From Mesostigma viride (Eukaryota > Streptophyta > Mesostigmatophyceae > Mesostigmatales > Mesostigmataceae), in NCBI GenBank assembly GCA_009746045.1, contig RPFO01001933.1, positions 2,501 through 66,500 on the forward strand: a stretch of DNA of 64,000 nt, in the 5' to 3' direction. Within the stretch, counting starts at the first letter, position 1; each line of letters starts with the position of its first letter. The notes under the pieces are model-generated. The model was not told the DNA's origin, did not search any database, and saw nothing but the letters and a program-made list of their open reading frames with translations. The translations under genes and the position numbers were made by a program. Shown here piece after piece: positions 22,401-32,029 of the stretch.

Positions 22401-23001
22401 TCGCGTCAGTCACGCACTCGAACTTGTACTCCTGCCCCAGCGCGGACATCACCTCACGAACCGCTTTCTCAAACTCGTCAACACCGTCGGGTCCCCACTC
22501 ATGCACGTATTCCCTCAACCAGAACATGCAATCTCCAGCAGACACGAACAGCCGGTCGATGATCAGGTCAGTGTGATGCTTGAAGTACTTGCCGTCCTTC
22601 AAGATGACCCATTCGAACCGTCCCACCTCCCCTAAACCCTTAAACCCTTCTCCCCTATCATATGGCCGCGTCATCTGTATCCAACTTTCATTACCATCAG
22701 CATCGATCGACTGAAAACAAATTGGGCTGGGTATTGATGGATCATAGGGCCTTATAGCACCACACCTCACAAGCACCTCCTCAAATGGCTCTACGGTCGG
22801 GTTTGGGAGTCCCCGACCCTCGATATTGAAAACAAGAGCCGCGGCCTTCGCGACATCCGGTTTCAAAAGAGACCTTTCACCCTCCTTGGGCTTAAAATCC
22901 AGCTTAATGTCCGGCAGAAGCCTGAGCGCGCTCTTAACCACTCCCAGAAGCCTGTCTTCCAAGTTGATCCACTCGCCCCCCTCCGTCCTGTAGAACGTCA
23001 T
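22384..23001 (-). CDS. Hypothetical protein, 205 codons
   Basis: ATG at 23001 directly follows GGGTTGCAG. The uninterrupted frame runs to 22384 and contains NLEDRLLGVVKSALRLLPDI, EEVLVRCGAIRPYDPSIPSP, RFEWVILKDGKYFKHHTDLI and a C-terminus ending ALGQEYKFECVTDANRLCD. No Cys/His motif like its neighbours'. A degraded copy of its last ~30 codons lies at about 23282-23385, beyond the next gene's stop, showing that the gene end and flank were duplicated together. No family is recognised. Confidence 0.62.
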   Translation of the reverse strand: MTFYRTEGGEWINLEDRLLGVVKSALRLLPDIKLDFKPKEGERSLLKPDVAKAAALVFNIEGRGLPNPTVEPFEEVLVRCGAIRPYDPSIPSPICFQSIDADGNESWIQMTRPYDRGEGFKGLGEVGRFEWVILKDGKYFKHHTDLIIDRLFVSAGDCMFWLREYVHEWGPDGVDEFEKAVREVMSALGQEYKFECVTDANRLCD

Positions 23002-23385
23002 CTGCAACCCACCGACACCGTTTGATATACATTTCTCACCGTCAACGGCCGTTGGCTTGAAAAAACAACAAGAATTTTAAGATTTATTACGCGCACAAAT
23101 CACACACTAGTTTTCAGTCTCCAACGGCCGTTGGCGCACGAAAAATGTTTTATTATGCATTTATTAATTACATCCATGGTGCCACGTGGCAAACCACACC
23201 CTACTTCCGGTTGCAAAGAAAATCAAACCCTAATTTGCAAGTTCCAACGGCCGTTGGCGCAAGAAAATCACACCCAAAATTTCTTCAGTCGCAGAATCCA
23301 TTCCCCTCACGCAGTCGAACAGGGGTACTGTTCCCCCAGCGCGGACATCGCCTCACAAATCGCCCTGGGGTACGATTTAGTCCCC
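22989..23385. repeat. Gene-flank duplication, copy 2, with gene-end remnant
   Basis: Counterpart of 22083-22400, with palindromes at about 23043, 23124 and 23244. The copy 1 palindrome at 22300 is missing here: copy 1 reads CCAGCTGCCAACGGCCGTTG before GCGCAAAG, whereas copy 2 reads CCGGTTGCAAAG. Bases 23282-23385 match the 3' coding end of the 22384 gene (CCCCCAGCGCGGACATC shared) but are out of frame, so this part is a relic. Confidence 0.8.
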
Positions 23386-24176
23386 TCAAAAAACCTTGAA
23401 CATTTCACCTTTGAACTTGAAATGCACTTCACCCCCCATCCGAATTACAAGTCCGGCCAAATTGACACCAGACCAGCTGTCTGTAACGTCGCCGTGCATA
23501 GTGCTGAGAGACTTTCTCGCCTCACGATACTTGTTACACCACTTCTTGTGTTCCTCCCAGTCCGCACGCTGGCATTCGGCAGCACAATACCGGACGTCTC
23601 GACAACCCCCGCACTTGCGGTGGACACCCTCCATCACAGAGCACGCCTGATTCGAGCAACACTTTGGAAGCGAGCCCAGCATCGGCCCTCCCACCCCCGG
23701 GAGAACGATCATCCGTGAAAACGTCAATTTCACGGACTCGGAATTCCCGAATGTAAAATGGAAACCTTCAAACCCCCCCCCTCTACTCTCGCCGATACGG
23801 TCAATCTCGGCTGCGCCTCACTCGCGTCTGGAAATTTCCCCCACTGGTCTTTCTCCCACTGGTCCCACCCAACCTTTCCGACATACGACACCAAAAGTCG
23901 AAACTCGACGTCTCGATTGAGTGGAACCCGATCCGCCGGCGTGGGCTTGTAGAATCCGCCAGCCAAGGCGAAGTACATGTCCAGCAACTGGAGATTAATC
24001 TGTCGTCCTACTGAGGCGAACGAGTCATACACGACCAAAACCGCAAACTGGCGACCCAGGCGCTTCTCGTGCTGCCGTACCCATCCGTGGATCTCGCGAG
24101 CCCGGTTAAGTACGTTTGCTGCCACGCAGGCAATCGCAGCGCGGGTCGAAGATTCCAGCTCGCCCGTCTCCGCCAT
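23386..24176 (-). CDS. MYND-finger protein, paralogue 1 (frameshifted)
   Basis: From ATG 24176 (a possible acceptor GGCGCAG lies just upstream). The N-terminal domain (GRQFAVLVVYDSFASVGRQI, then EFRLLVSYV) aligns with the gene at 30725. A C9 run at 23773-23781 breaks the frame; one extra G on the coding strand continues it into GGGFEGFHFTFGNSESVKL and a C-terminal MYND zinc finger (CSNQAC...CGGCRDVRYC...CQRADWEEHKKWC) with all the expected Cys and His. The stop is at 23386. MYND fingers generally bind proline-rich partner peptides; the N-terminal domain is unknown. About 263 residues once joined. Either a recent pseudogene or an under-called homopolymer. Confidence 0.72.
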
Positions 24177-24227
24177 CCCTCCCCTGCGCCAATTGGCACG
24201 TGCGTAATACGTAAGTAATGTTTTTCA

Positions 24228-26540
24228 AGTCTAACGGCCGTTGGCTCACAACCCCCCTGTGGGAAGGGTGGATGCCTTACGAACCATTCAACCACATCTT
24301 TATGCTCAGCTAGATTTTTGGAGGCCTTTCTTGGAAGGCACATGGTAATAACCATCACTAAGCTGCATAAAAGACACATCCTGCCTTACTGCCACCAAAT
24401 GAAACGAATGAAATGCACATGGTAATGTTTTTCAAGTCTAACGGCCGTTGGCTCACAACCCCCCTGTGGGAAGGGTGGATGCCTTACGAACCATCCAACC
24501 ACATCTTTATGCTCAGCTAGATTTTTGGAGGCCTTTCTTGGAAGGCACATGGTAATAACCATCACTAAGCTGCATGAAAGACACATCCTGCCTTACTGCC
24601 ACCAAATGAAAAGAATGAAATGCACATGATAATGTTTTTCCAATTCCAACGGCCGTTGGCTCACAACCCCCCTGTGGGAAGGGTGGATGCCTTACGAACC
24701 AGTCAAGCCCCATCTTTATGCTCAGCTAGATTTTTTGGAGGCCTTTCTAGGAGAAAAATGGTAAATAGCCACCACTAAGCTGCATAAAAGACACATCCTG
24801 CCTTATTGCCACCCAATTAAACGAATGAAATGCACATGGTAATTTTTTCAAGTCCAACGGCCGTTGGCTCACAACCCCCGTGTGGGAAGGGTGGATGCCT
24901 TACGAACCATTCAACCACATCTTTATGCTCAGCTAGATTTTTGGAGGCCTTTCTTTGAAGGCACATGGTAATAACAATCACTAAGCTGCATGAAAGACAC
25001 ATCCTGCATTATTGCCACCAAATGAAACGAATGAAATGCACATTTTATTGTATTTCCAATTCCAACGGCCGTTTGCTCACAACCCCCCTGTGGGAAGGGT
25101 GGATGCCTTACGAACCATTCAACCACATCTTTATGCTCAGCTAGATTTTTGGAGGCCTTTCTTGGAATAAAAATGGTAATAGCCACCACAAAGCTGAATG
25201 AAAGATACATCCTGGCTGATTGCCAACCCACTCAAAGGAATGAAATGCACATGATAATGTTTTTCAAGTCCAACGGCCGTTGGCTCACAACCCCCCTCTG
25301 GGAAGGGTGGATGCCTTACGAACCATTCAACCACATCTTTATGCTCAGCTAGATTTTTGGAGGCCTTTCTTGGAAGAAAAATGGTAATAGCCACCACTAA
25401 GCTGAATGAAAGATACATCCTGGCTGATTGCCAACCCACTCAAAGGAATGAAATGCACATGATAATGTTTTTCAAGTCCAACGGCCGTTGGCTCACAACC
25501 CCCCACTGGGAAGGGTGGATGCCTTACGAACCAGTCAAGCCCATCTTTATGCTCAGCTAGATTTTTGGAGGCCTTTCTTGGAAGAAAAATGGTAATAGCC
25601 ACCACTAAGCTGAATGAAAGATACATCCTGGCTGATTGCCAACCCACTCAAAGGAATGAAATGCACATGATAATGTTTTTCAAGTCCAACGGCCGTTGGC
25701 TCACAACCCCCCTCTGGGAAGGGTGGATGCCTTACGAACCAGTCAAGCCCATCTTTATGCTCAGCTAGATTTTTGGAGGCCTTTCTTGGAAGAAAAATGG
25801 TAAATAGCCACCACTAAGCTGCATGAAAGACACATCCTGCCTTATTGCCACCAAATGAAACGAATGAAATGCACATGATAATGTTTTTCAAGTCTAACGG
25901 CCGTTGGCTCACAACCCCCCTGTGGGAAGGGTGGATGCCTTACGAACCAGTCAACCACATCTTTATGCTCAGCTAGATTTTTGGAGGCCTTTCTTGGAAG
26001 CACATGGTAATAGCCACACTAAGCTGCATGAAAGACACATCCTGCCTTACTGCCACCCAATGAAACGAATGAAATGCACATGATAATGTTTTTCCAATTC
26101 CAACGGCCGTTGGCTCACAACCCCCCTGTGGGAAGGGTGGATGCCTTACGAACCAGTCAACCCATCTTTATGCTCAGCTCGATTTTTTGGAGGCCTTTCT
26201 AGGAGAAAAATGGTAAATAGCCACCACTAAGCTGCATAAAAGACGCATCCTGCCTTATTGCCACCCAATGAAACGAATGAAATGCACATGATAATGTTTT
26301 TCCAATTCCAACGGCCGTTGGCTCACAACCCCCCTGTGGGAAGGGTGGATGCCTTACGAACCAGTCAAGCCCATCTTTATGCTCAGCTAGTTTTTTTGGA
26401 GGCCTTTCTAGGAGAAAAATGGTAAATAGCCACCACTAAGCTGCATGAAAGACACATCCTGGCTGCTTGCCACCCTATCAAACGAATAAAAAGCACATGA
26501 TAATGTTTTTCCAATTCCAACGGCCGTTGGCTCACAACCC
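24228..26540. repeat. 208 bp tandem array, ~12 copies, one palindrome each
   Basis: Unit: TAACGGCCGTTGG or CCAACGGCCGTTGG, CTCACAACCCCCCTGTGGGA, GGATGCCTTACGAACC, TCTTTATGCTCAGCTAGATT, GGAGGCCTTTCTTGGAAG, and so on. Palindromes recur about every 208 bp (near 24232, 24440, 24648, 24857, 25064, 25272, 25481, 25689, 25897, 26103, 26310, 26519). The last unit merges into the end of an exon at 26561. Every unit keeps a GGTTC-GTAAGG-like sequence on the minus strand that resembles that exon's donor. Frames of 66-100 codons are shadows. Confidence 0.95.
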
Positions 26541-26560
26541 CCTTCGGGTAGAGGCCTTAC

Positions 26561-26687
26561 GGACCAGTCAGAAATGGTGTCCACCAAGCTATTCCCCCCA
26601 CACCCACAGTTGTCCTTGTCCACATACCTTTCCAGTACAGTTGTCCTCAGCTTCTCAGCAACGGGCGACTCCTCTCCTTCTTGATGC
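26561..26687 (-). CDS. Small exon upstream of the 208 bp array
   Basis: Acceptor-like GTGATATCTGTCAAG precedes 26687. The frame then reads HQEGEESPVAEKLRTTVLER, YVDKDNCGCGGNSLVDTISD and WS, and meets a GTAAGG donor at 26560. The palindrome nearest the donor lies about 30 bp into the presumed intron. Joining it straight to the MYND gene at 24190 does not keep phase, so its partner exons are unknown. Confidence 0.45.
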
Positions 26688-26699
26688 CTTGACAGATAT

Positions 26700-27452
26700 C
26701 ACATAAACAAAACACGATCACGAGAGCATCAGGATTGTTAGAGGTTTCCTCCATCAACGACCGTAAGATACACACACCTCAAAAACCAACTTTCTTGTCC
26801 TCCCAAATAACATATGTTTTTAAATGTAAAATAAATCACATTCATATTCTGTCACTTGATTTAACCACACAATTGTTCAGGTCCAACGCCCGTTGGCATT
26901 ACGCCTCTTCCCGGTAAAATACTATTTATTGCTCCAACCCCACAAGAAACTCGTTCCGGACCTGTTCGAAGCGAAGAGCACTGCCAGGGATCGGAGTCGA
27001 GCCAGATTTGTGTGCGGAACATGATGGCTGGCCTACCTGGTGTGGAGCAATAATGTCGACATTTTCAGTGACTGTTCAGCCTAAAAAAATAACAAGCAGA
27101 TGCGACGGCCCCTCCATTAAACAAATTATCCACCACTGTTGCGCTACACTAGCAATGTTTGTCAAGGTCCAACGGCCGTTGGCATCAAATAAATCACAAC
27201 CATTGGTCACTCCATTTAACCAATACCCACAACTTTTTAACCACACTAGAAATGTTTTTTGAGGTCCAACGGCCGTTGGAATCCAAAAAATGCCGAATTC
27301 ATGTCAAATTTATATAAATGTGACAGTTGACAGAATTAGAGATAATTAAATCATCAAATCCAGCTTTAGCCATCAGCCTTACCCATCAGCAAAAATTGGC
27401 GAATTTCATTCAATATTAGAATTCAAAATTTACTAATGAAATTTATGTTTCA
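26700..27452. other. Intergenic, three palindrome copies
   Basis: No exon is convincing. Palindromes lie at about 26883 (imperfect, AACGCCCGTTGG), 27170 and 27267, each preceded by AGGTC. The right part is AT-rich and lies 3' of the F-box gene. Confidence 0.5.
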
Positions 27453-28222
27453 TCATTCAACCTCTTCAGAATCCTCATCCAAACACAACATCATGTCCCC
27501 TTTCCACTTGTACATACTACTCTCGGCCAAATACAGCAAGCGTGCCTTCTTCCCCCCAAAAAACTTGAGATAATCCGGTGTGAAGATTGTTCCGCTGAGG
27601 ACCTGCATAGCTAACTCCACCAAAACGCTTGCCATATCCTCCTCCCTACACCTCCTCTCTAATAAGGCCTTCATGTCTGCGTTCTCATCAAATCCCATGA
27701 TCAGAACTGCACATGCCATTCCTCCCCCCTCCAGAGGCAGCCCCTCCAAAAGCTTCACCCATTCTGCCTCCCTACGCGCTCTCCTCCCCGGAGGAAAAAA
27801 AATGTCCTCATCCGGGTCATAAGGAGTATCGCAGAACCAGAAAATGCTCCTTAACCCCCATAGTTCATAATTATCGTACAAGTCATCCATTTCCTTTCCC
27901 AATTGGCGTAAGCGAGCTGTCCACCCCCTCCAATTCCTCTCCAACACACGTCTCCTCTCAGCACGCTCGGACCTGAACAACCCTCCCATCGTCCTTGCTC
28001 GTGCATGTCCCTCTGGTGCTGGCTGGCGTCCTAACACCTCCTCAACTTCTTCACAATATACCTTAAAATACATTCCCCTTGTGACGAGTGTGTAGGGGGT
28101 GATATCAGCGCTTGCACACTTTACTTGCCCGCCATACAATTCTCGGAAAAGAGACTCAGTTATCAATGTACGAGGACCATCCCCGAATGCGTCCACGAAC
28201 CCAGAAATTAACTTAAAGCTGA
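27453..28222 (-). pseudogene. F-box gene, 3' part, split by element E2
   Basis: The downstream portion of the gene that starts at 30362. Deleting E2 (28223-30184) joins the two parts exactly in frame (RYEP-Q-FSFK). This part encodes about 255 residues of unknown fold: SGFVDAFGDGPRTLITESLF, GMYFKVYCEEVEEVLG, an Arg-rich RSERAERRRVLERNWRGW, an acidic YDPDEDIFFPPGRRARRE, and ends CLDEDSEEVE at 27453. With E2 present, translation from the 5' part runs into the element. The gene is dead unless the element is spliced out; possible splice sites are described under findings. No other frame damage is seen, so the insertion is probably recent. Confidence 0.7.
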
Positions 28223-30184
28223 ATCGGGGTTCTTTGAACGGAGTTTCTTCTATACGTGAATGCGGGAACAAGAGGCCGCTGGATGAGCGGCTTATAGGTC
28301 GCAGTGTTTACTCGTAGCTGTTTGGCTAGAGCTTTTGTGATTAGTAGATGCAATATAGTGCATGGTTGAAAACTGAATTAAATAAAATGTGCGTTCCGCG
28401 CTTGGGTTGATTATACCCGGGCGGAACGGGGCGTGAGGTGCAGTGCCCCTGAAAAGAACAACCTACGCATTATTTAATACTAGCCGTGCAGATTCGGGAT
28501 ATTCTACCCCGGTCTGTACGGTTAGCGTCTTACTAGCATCCACTAAACATAAGGGTTTAATGACGTCAGTTAGCTAGGGATAAGGGAGGTTTTGCGACTA
28601 AAAGCCGCTCTGGCTGGTTTTGTCGGCCTCTTTCTTTGCTCGTTGTCGTTGCGGCGGCAGCCGCAGCTATGGGTGCTGCGGAGCAAAATCCCAAAAGCAC
28701 TGGTTGCACTGGCCACTTGGCCAGTGGTGAGACTTCCAGTTGTTAACCGGCCAGGCGTAGTTCCTCGCCCGGTTAACTAAAAGAAAAGAAAAAGATTACC
28801 TCCGGTCCGCACCTTTTCCCCAGCTTGGGGTCTTTGGTGGGCCGGATGCCGTGACAGGTGCTCAACTGTCGCTTGGTCGGCCCAGTGCGCGAGCTGGTGC
28901 TCCGTACCTGGGGATGCTTGCACCCCGGGTTGGAGCCGGATGGCTGGCACTGGCGACCCGTGTCTCGGTCCGCGGCCTGCGGCTTTTTCTTCGGAAATTG
29001 CTGCTGGCCAGCAAACTTTGCAATTGCCTTCCGCCGAGGGGGGGTGGTTGGGGCTGGGGACGGCGATGGGAAAAGCGTCTAAGCTAGAAATTTTTTCCCC
29101 ACGCATAGAAACCTCGGGGGGGAATGCGGTCTTGGCTGAACGGACTCTCGTTCAGCCAGGTGCCTGGGGCTGTGGCCTCGGGCATCCGGGCTGGCGGGGC
29201 CTGGGCTAGGTCCACGTTTTTTCTCGAAGCACCCCGGGTCTATGGGGAGACGGCCATAGCGGTACCGACTCGGGGCCCCGAGAGGGGTCATGATAGGCTG
29301 GCCGTGCGCAATCGCAGTGCAAATGCGCTGGGCCTTTTTGGGCCTGGCCATGCATCCACAGCCGCCGGGCACACGCCTCCCGATGTGGGGGGGCTCCCGT
29401 TTTGCGGCAGGGCGGTCACTTGTGACAACGAGCAAGGTGGAGTGCGGCTTCAAGGGAAAGCCAGGGCGGGGGTGATTGGGCAACGTACTTCATGAAGGGC
29501 CTTGAACGGCGTGCCTCCGGGCATGTCAATTAGTGTCACATGTATGCTTCCACTTATTGTTTTAATGAAGATGCTGGTTTTTGTGGGAGCTACGTGGGAC
29601 ATGAATCGGGGTTCTTTGAACGGAGTTTCTTCTATACGTGAATGCGGGAACAAGAGGCCGCTGGATGAGCGGCTTATAGGTCGCAGTGTTTACTCGTAGC
29701 TGTTTGGCTAGAGCTTTTGTGATTAGTAGATGCAATATAGTGCATGGTTGAAAAATGAATTAAATAAAATGTGCGTTCCGCGCTTGGGTTGATTATACCC
29801 GGGCGGAACGGGGCGTGAGGTGCAGTGCCCCTGAAAAGAACAACCTACGCATTATTTAATACTAGCCGTGCAGATTCGGGATATTCTACCCCCGGTCTGT
29901 ACGGTTAGCGTCTTACTAGCATCCACTAAACATAAGGGTTTAATGACGTCAGTTAGCTAGGGATAAGGGAGGTTTTGCGACTAAAAGCCGCTCTGGCTGG
30001 TTTTGTCGGCCTCTTTCTTTGCTCCCCACCCACCCACCCTTGTCTTGGTTGCCTCTAGGGCAACGTACTTCATGAAGGGCCTTGAACGGCGTGCCTCCGG
30101 GCATGTCAATTAGTGTCACATGTATGCTTCCACTTATTGTTTTAATGAAGATGCTGGTTTTTGTGGGAGCTACGTGGGACATGA
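28223..30184 (+). mobile_element. Element E2: TOC1/PAT-like element inside the F-box gene
   Basis: A1 28223-28641 (~419 bp), internal ~836 bp, B1 29478-29604, A2 29605-30024, a 33 bp C/T-rich spacer ending CTAG, and B2 30058-30184 (127 bp). A starts ATCGGGGTTCTTTGAACGGA; B starts GGGCAACGTACTTCATGAAG and ends GGGACATGA. A1/A2 differ by about one indel by eye. The layout matches E1 and E3, but the sequence is related only near the ends (CACTTATTGTTTTAAT shared in B). TGAAT is present at host-A1, B1-A2 and B2-host junctions. There is no recombinase or reverse transcriptase frame, so it is a non-autonomous, distinct subfamily. Confidence 0.85.
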
Positions 30185-30362
30185 ATTGGGGTTCATACCT
30201 CCCCGACACCGCTTCCCTAGCCCCTCTACAAACTGCTTCAAAGCGGGCTACGTCGGGCGCCTCCATAAAAGCTGCGACTTCGGTCCAAATTTCCCACGGC
30301 AGTGAGATATCCCCTTCCATTATCGGCCCCGACGTCAAACTTGTCCCCTCTGCACATAACAT
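30185..30362 (-). pseudogene. F-box gene, 5' part, split by element E2
   Basis: Starts at ATG 30362 (or at the internal ATG of MEGDISLPW, about 30318). ISLPWEIWTEVAAFMEAPDV followed by ARFEAVCRGAREAV fits the F-box pattern (LPxEI, hydrophobic core, Asp-x-x-Arg/Lys, VCRxxR). F-box proteins generally link substrates to SCF ubiquitin ligases. The reading is cut after RYEPQ by the B2 end of E2 and continues at 28222. An F-box at the very N-terminus with an unrelated C-terminal domain is usual for substrate receptors; the target is unknown. Confidence 0.65.
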
Positions 30363-30504
30363 ACATCGACGTCCATCCTTAAAAAAAAATGAGGTTTTGT
30401 CGGAAAGAAAATATGCAAACGTTAGGCGAGGTTTCCAATCCCTAACGGCCGTTGGGTCACTAATTGTTGTTTAACCCACTACAGTCGCATGAGAGAAAAC
30501 GAAA

Positions 30505-30650
30505 GTCAATTTTATTCCAATTTCAAAGTGAAAGGAGAATCCACTATTACACCATTTTACAACACAAATCAGGTCAATTTTATTCCAATTTCAAAGTAAA
30601 AAGAGAATTCACCATTACACCATTTTACAACACAAATCAGGACTACATAC
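30505..30650. repeat. ~70 bp direct repeat, two copies
   Basis: GTCAATTTTATTCCAATTTC, AAAGT, GAGAATYCACYATTACACC and ATTTTACAACACAAATCAGG occur twice in tandem in the spacer 3' of the MYND gene. A TAACGGCCGTTGG palindrome lies just left, at about 30443. Confidence 0.85.
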
Positions 30651-30724
30651 ACAAATTTCAAACCCAAAATGCGTCCAGTTATCCAACCTCAAAAGCAAAT
30701 TATTACTCTACATTTCCAGTTTTT

Positions 30725-31501
30725 CTATGAGGAAGAACCGTAGTAGAAGGTGAAGGAGAAGTCGACCTCAGAGAAGTCGACCTGAGTTCCATCCAGTATG
30801 GTCGTCCTGTTTACCCCCCTTATCACCCCTGCCAGCCCCTCCCTTGCTTGCCTCAGACGTTCGCATCTATCCTTATGCCTACTCCAGTCAGCACGCTGGC
30901 ACTCCTCACTGCAATATCTGGCATCCCTACATCCTCTACACCACTTCTGAGGGCCTGTTTGGCACCCACACCCCTCCTTGGAGCAATTTCGCATACCACG
31001 CATGGGGTCCCCATCCCTCACGATCGGGTCAGAGAGCAAGAAAAGGTTCATGTTGAGGGGTACTTCTGCCCCTACACACGCGTCAGCCCTCACGCGCAGG
31101 GAAGACGTAACATTCGGGTAAAATGCGCGCCCGTAGGTGCACCCAACCTGAGCCCCTTCCTCTTCCCCCAACTCTATCTTTGGCCCCTTTGTAATGAACG
31201 ACACCAAAAGGCGGAACTCCCTCGTTGGGTCTATTGGCGCTCTTAGATCCATCTGTGGTACGAAAAAACCCTGTTGAATACAGAAGTTCATATCAGCTAG
31301 CTGGGCGTACACAACCCTCTCCATTTGGCTGAACGAATCAAACGCCAATAAAACGGCCAAGTGGCGGCCTGTCTTCTCCTGCGCGACACGAACTTCCTCG
31401 AATATGACACGCGACAGGAAGCGAACTTGTTTGTAAACGTTTTGAAGGACGCTTCCGTAGACTTCATTCACGATCTCGGACTCATTCGCGATCTCGGCCA
31501 T
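30725..31501 (-). CDS. MYND-finger protein, paralogue 2 (intact)
   Basis: 258 codons from ATG 31501, which follows a pyrimidine-rich tract and AG (TTTTTTCCCTGAAAAAG). The N-terminal domain (LQNVYKQVRFLSRVIFEEVR, GRHLAVLLAFDSFSQMERVV, EFRLLVSFI) is shared with the 23386 gene. The MYND finger (CSKEGCGC...CRGCRDARYC...CQRADWSRHKDRC) is at residues ~185-225 with all ligands present, followed by a short acidic/aromatic tail ending FTFYYGSSS. MYND domains are protein-interaction zinc fingers. No SET or other catalytic domain is visible, so it is more likely an adaptor. This is the undamaged reference for paralogue 1. Confidence 0.85.
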   Translation of the reverse strand: MAEIANESEIVNEVYGSVLQNVYKQVRFLSRVIFEEVRVAQEKTGRHLAVLLAFDSFSQMERVVYAQLADMNFCIQQGFFVPQMDLRAPIDPTREFRLLVSFITKGPKIELGEEEGAQVGCTYGRAFYPNVTSSLRVRADACVGAEVPLNMNLFLLSDPIVRDGDPMRGMRNCSKEGCGCQTGPQKWCRGCRDARYCSEECQRADWSRHKDRCERLRQAREGLAGVIRGVNRTTILDGTQVDFSEVDFSFTFYYGSSS

Positions 31502-31671
31502 CTTTTTCAGGGAAAAAACGAACAAAAAGATTTACATCGCGGCCAAAAAAACGCGTTTTCCCATTAGTGTGTTTGCCTAATTTATTGTAATCATTCATTT
31601 TTAAAACAGTCAGGTCCTTCACAACCTCAGAAAATGATTTCATTAAATTGGCATATACATTTAAAAACATC

Positions 31672-31935
31672 TTAGGTTTTGCGTTTCAGTTTACGTTTGT
31701 TTCCCGGTTGAATAAAGTTGACACCATCCCCTTCATCGTCGGAAATTAAGGCCGGCATTTCGTCCACTTCAGCTTGTACATCATCTTTTTTCATCACAAC
31801 CATGGCTGGAATTGAATCCCAAAATTTCTCAATCGCTCTAACAACTTCGGCTGGCAGTTTTTTGGCCCCCCGTTCAACTGCCTCTCTCTCCTGGTTCGAC
31901 ACCGAAACGTCCTTGTCTTTCTCCATTGAAAAAAA
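31672..31935 (-). CDS. Small charged protein or terminal exon
   Basis: After an acceptor (GTGCTTCACGTGCAG, exon from 31935) the frame enters MEKDKDVSVSNQERE (ATG 31926), then KKLPAEVVRAIEKFWDSIPA, an acidic EMPALISDDEGDGVNF and a basic GNKRKLKRKT tail ending at 31672. The 46-nt exon at 32291-32336 may precede it, with three palindromes in the intervening intron. No family is recognised; the basic tail suggests a nuclear protein. Confidence 0.5.
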   Translation of the reverse strand, partial: FFSMEKDKDVSVSNQEREAVERGAKKLPAEVVRAIEKFWDSIPAMVVMKKDDVQAEVDEMPALISDDEGDGVNFIQPGNKRKLKRKT

Positions 31936-32029
31936 CTGCACGTGAAGCACAACTGGCACAACCAATGTAAGTAAACCTAGTACCTTCAGGGGCGGATTAA
32001 TTCATCAGCCGGAGTACAATTTTATTTTA

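Noticed and set aside
24228-26540. Repeated 66-100-codon minus-strand frames (RKASKNLAEHKDVVEWF)
   Set aside because: One per 208-bp unit and in shifting frames; repeat shadows, although part may descend from an exon edge.
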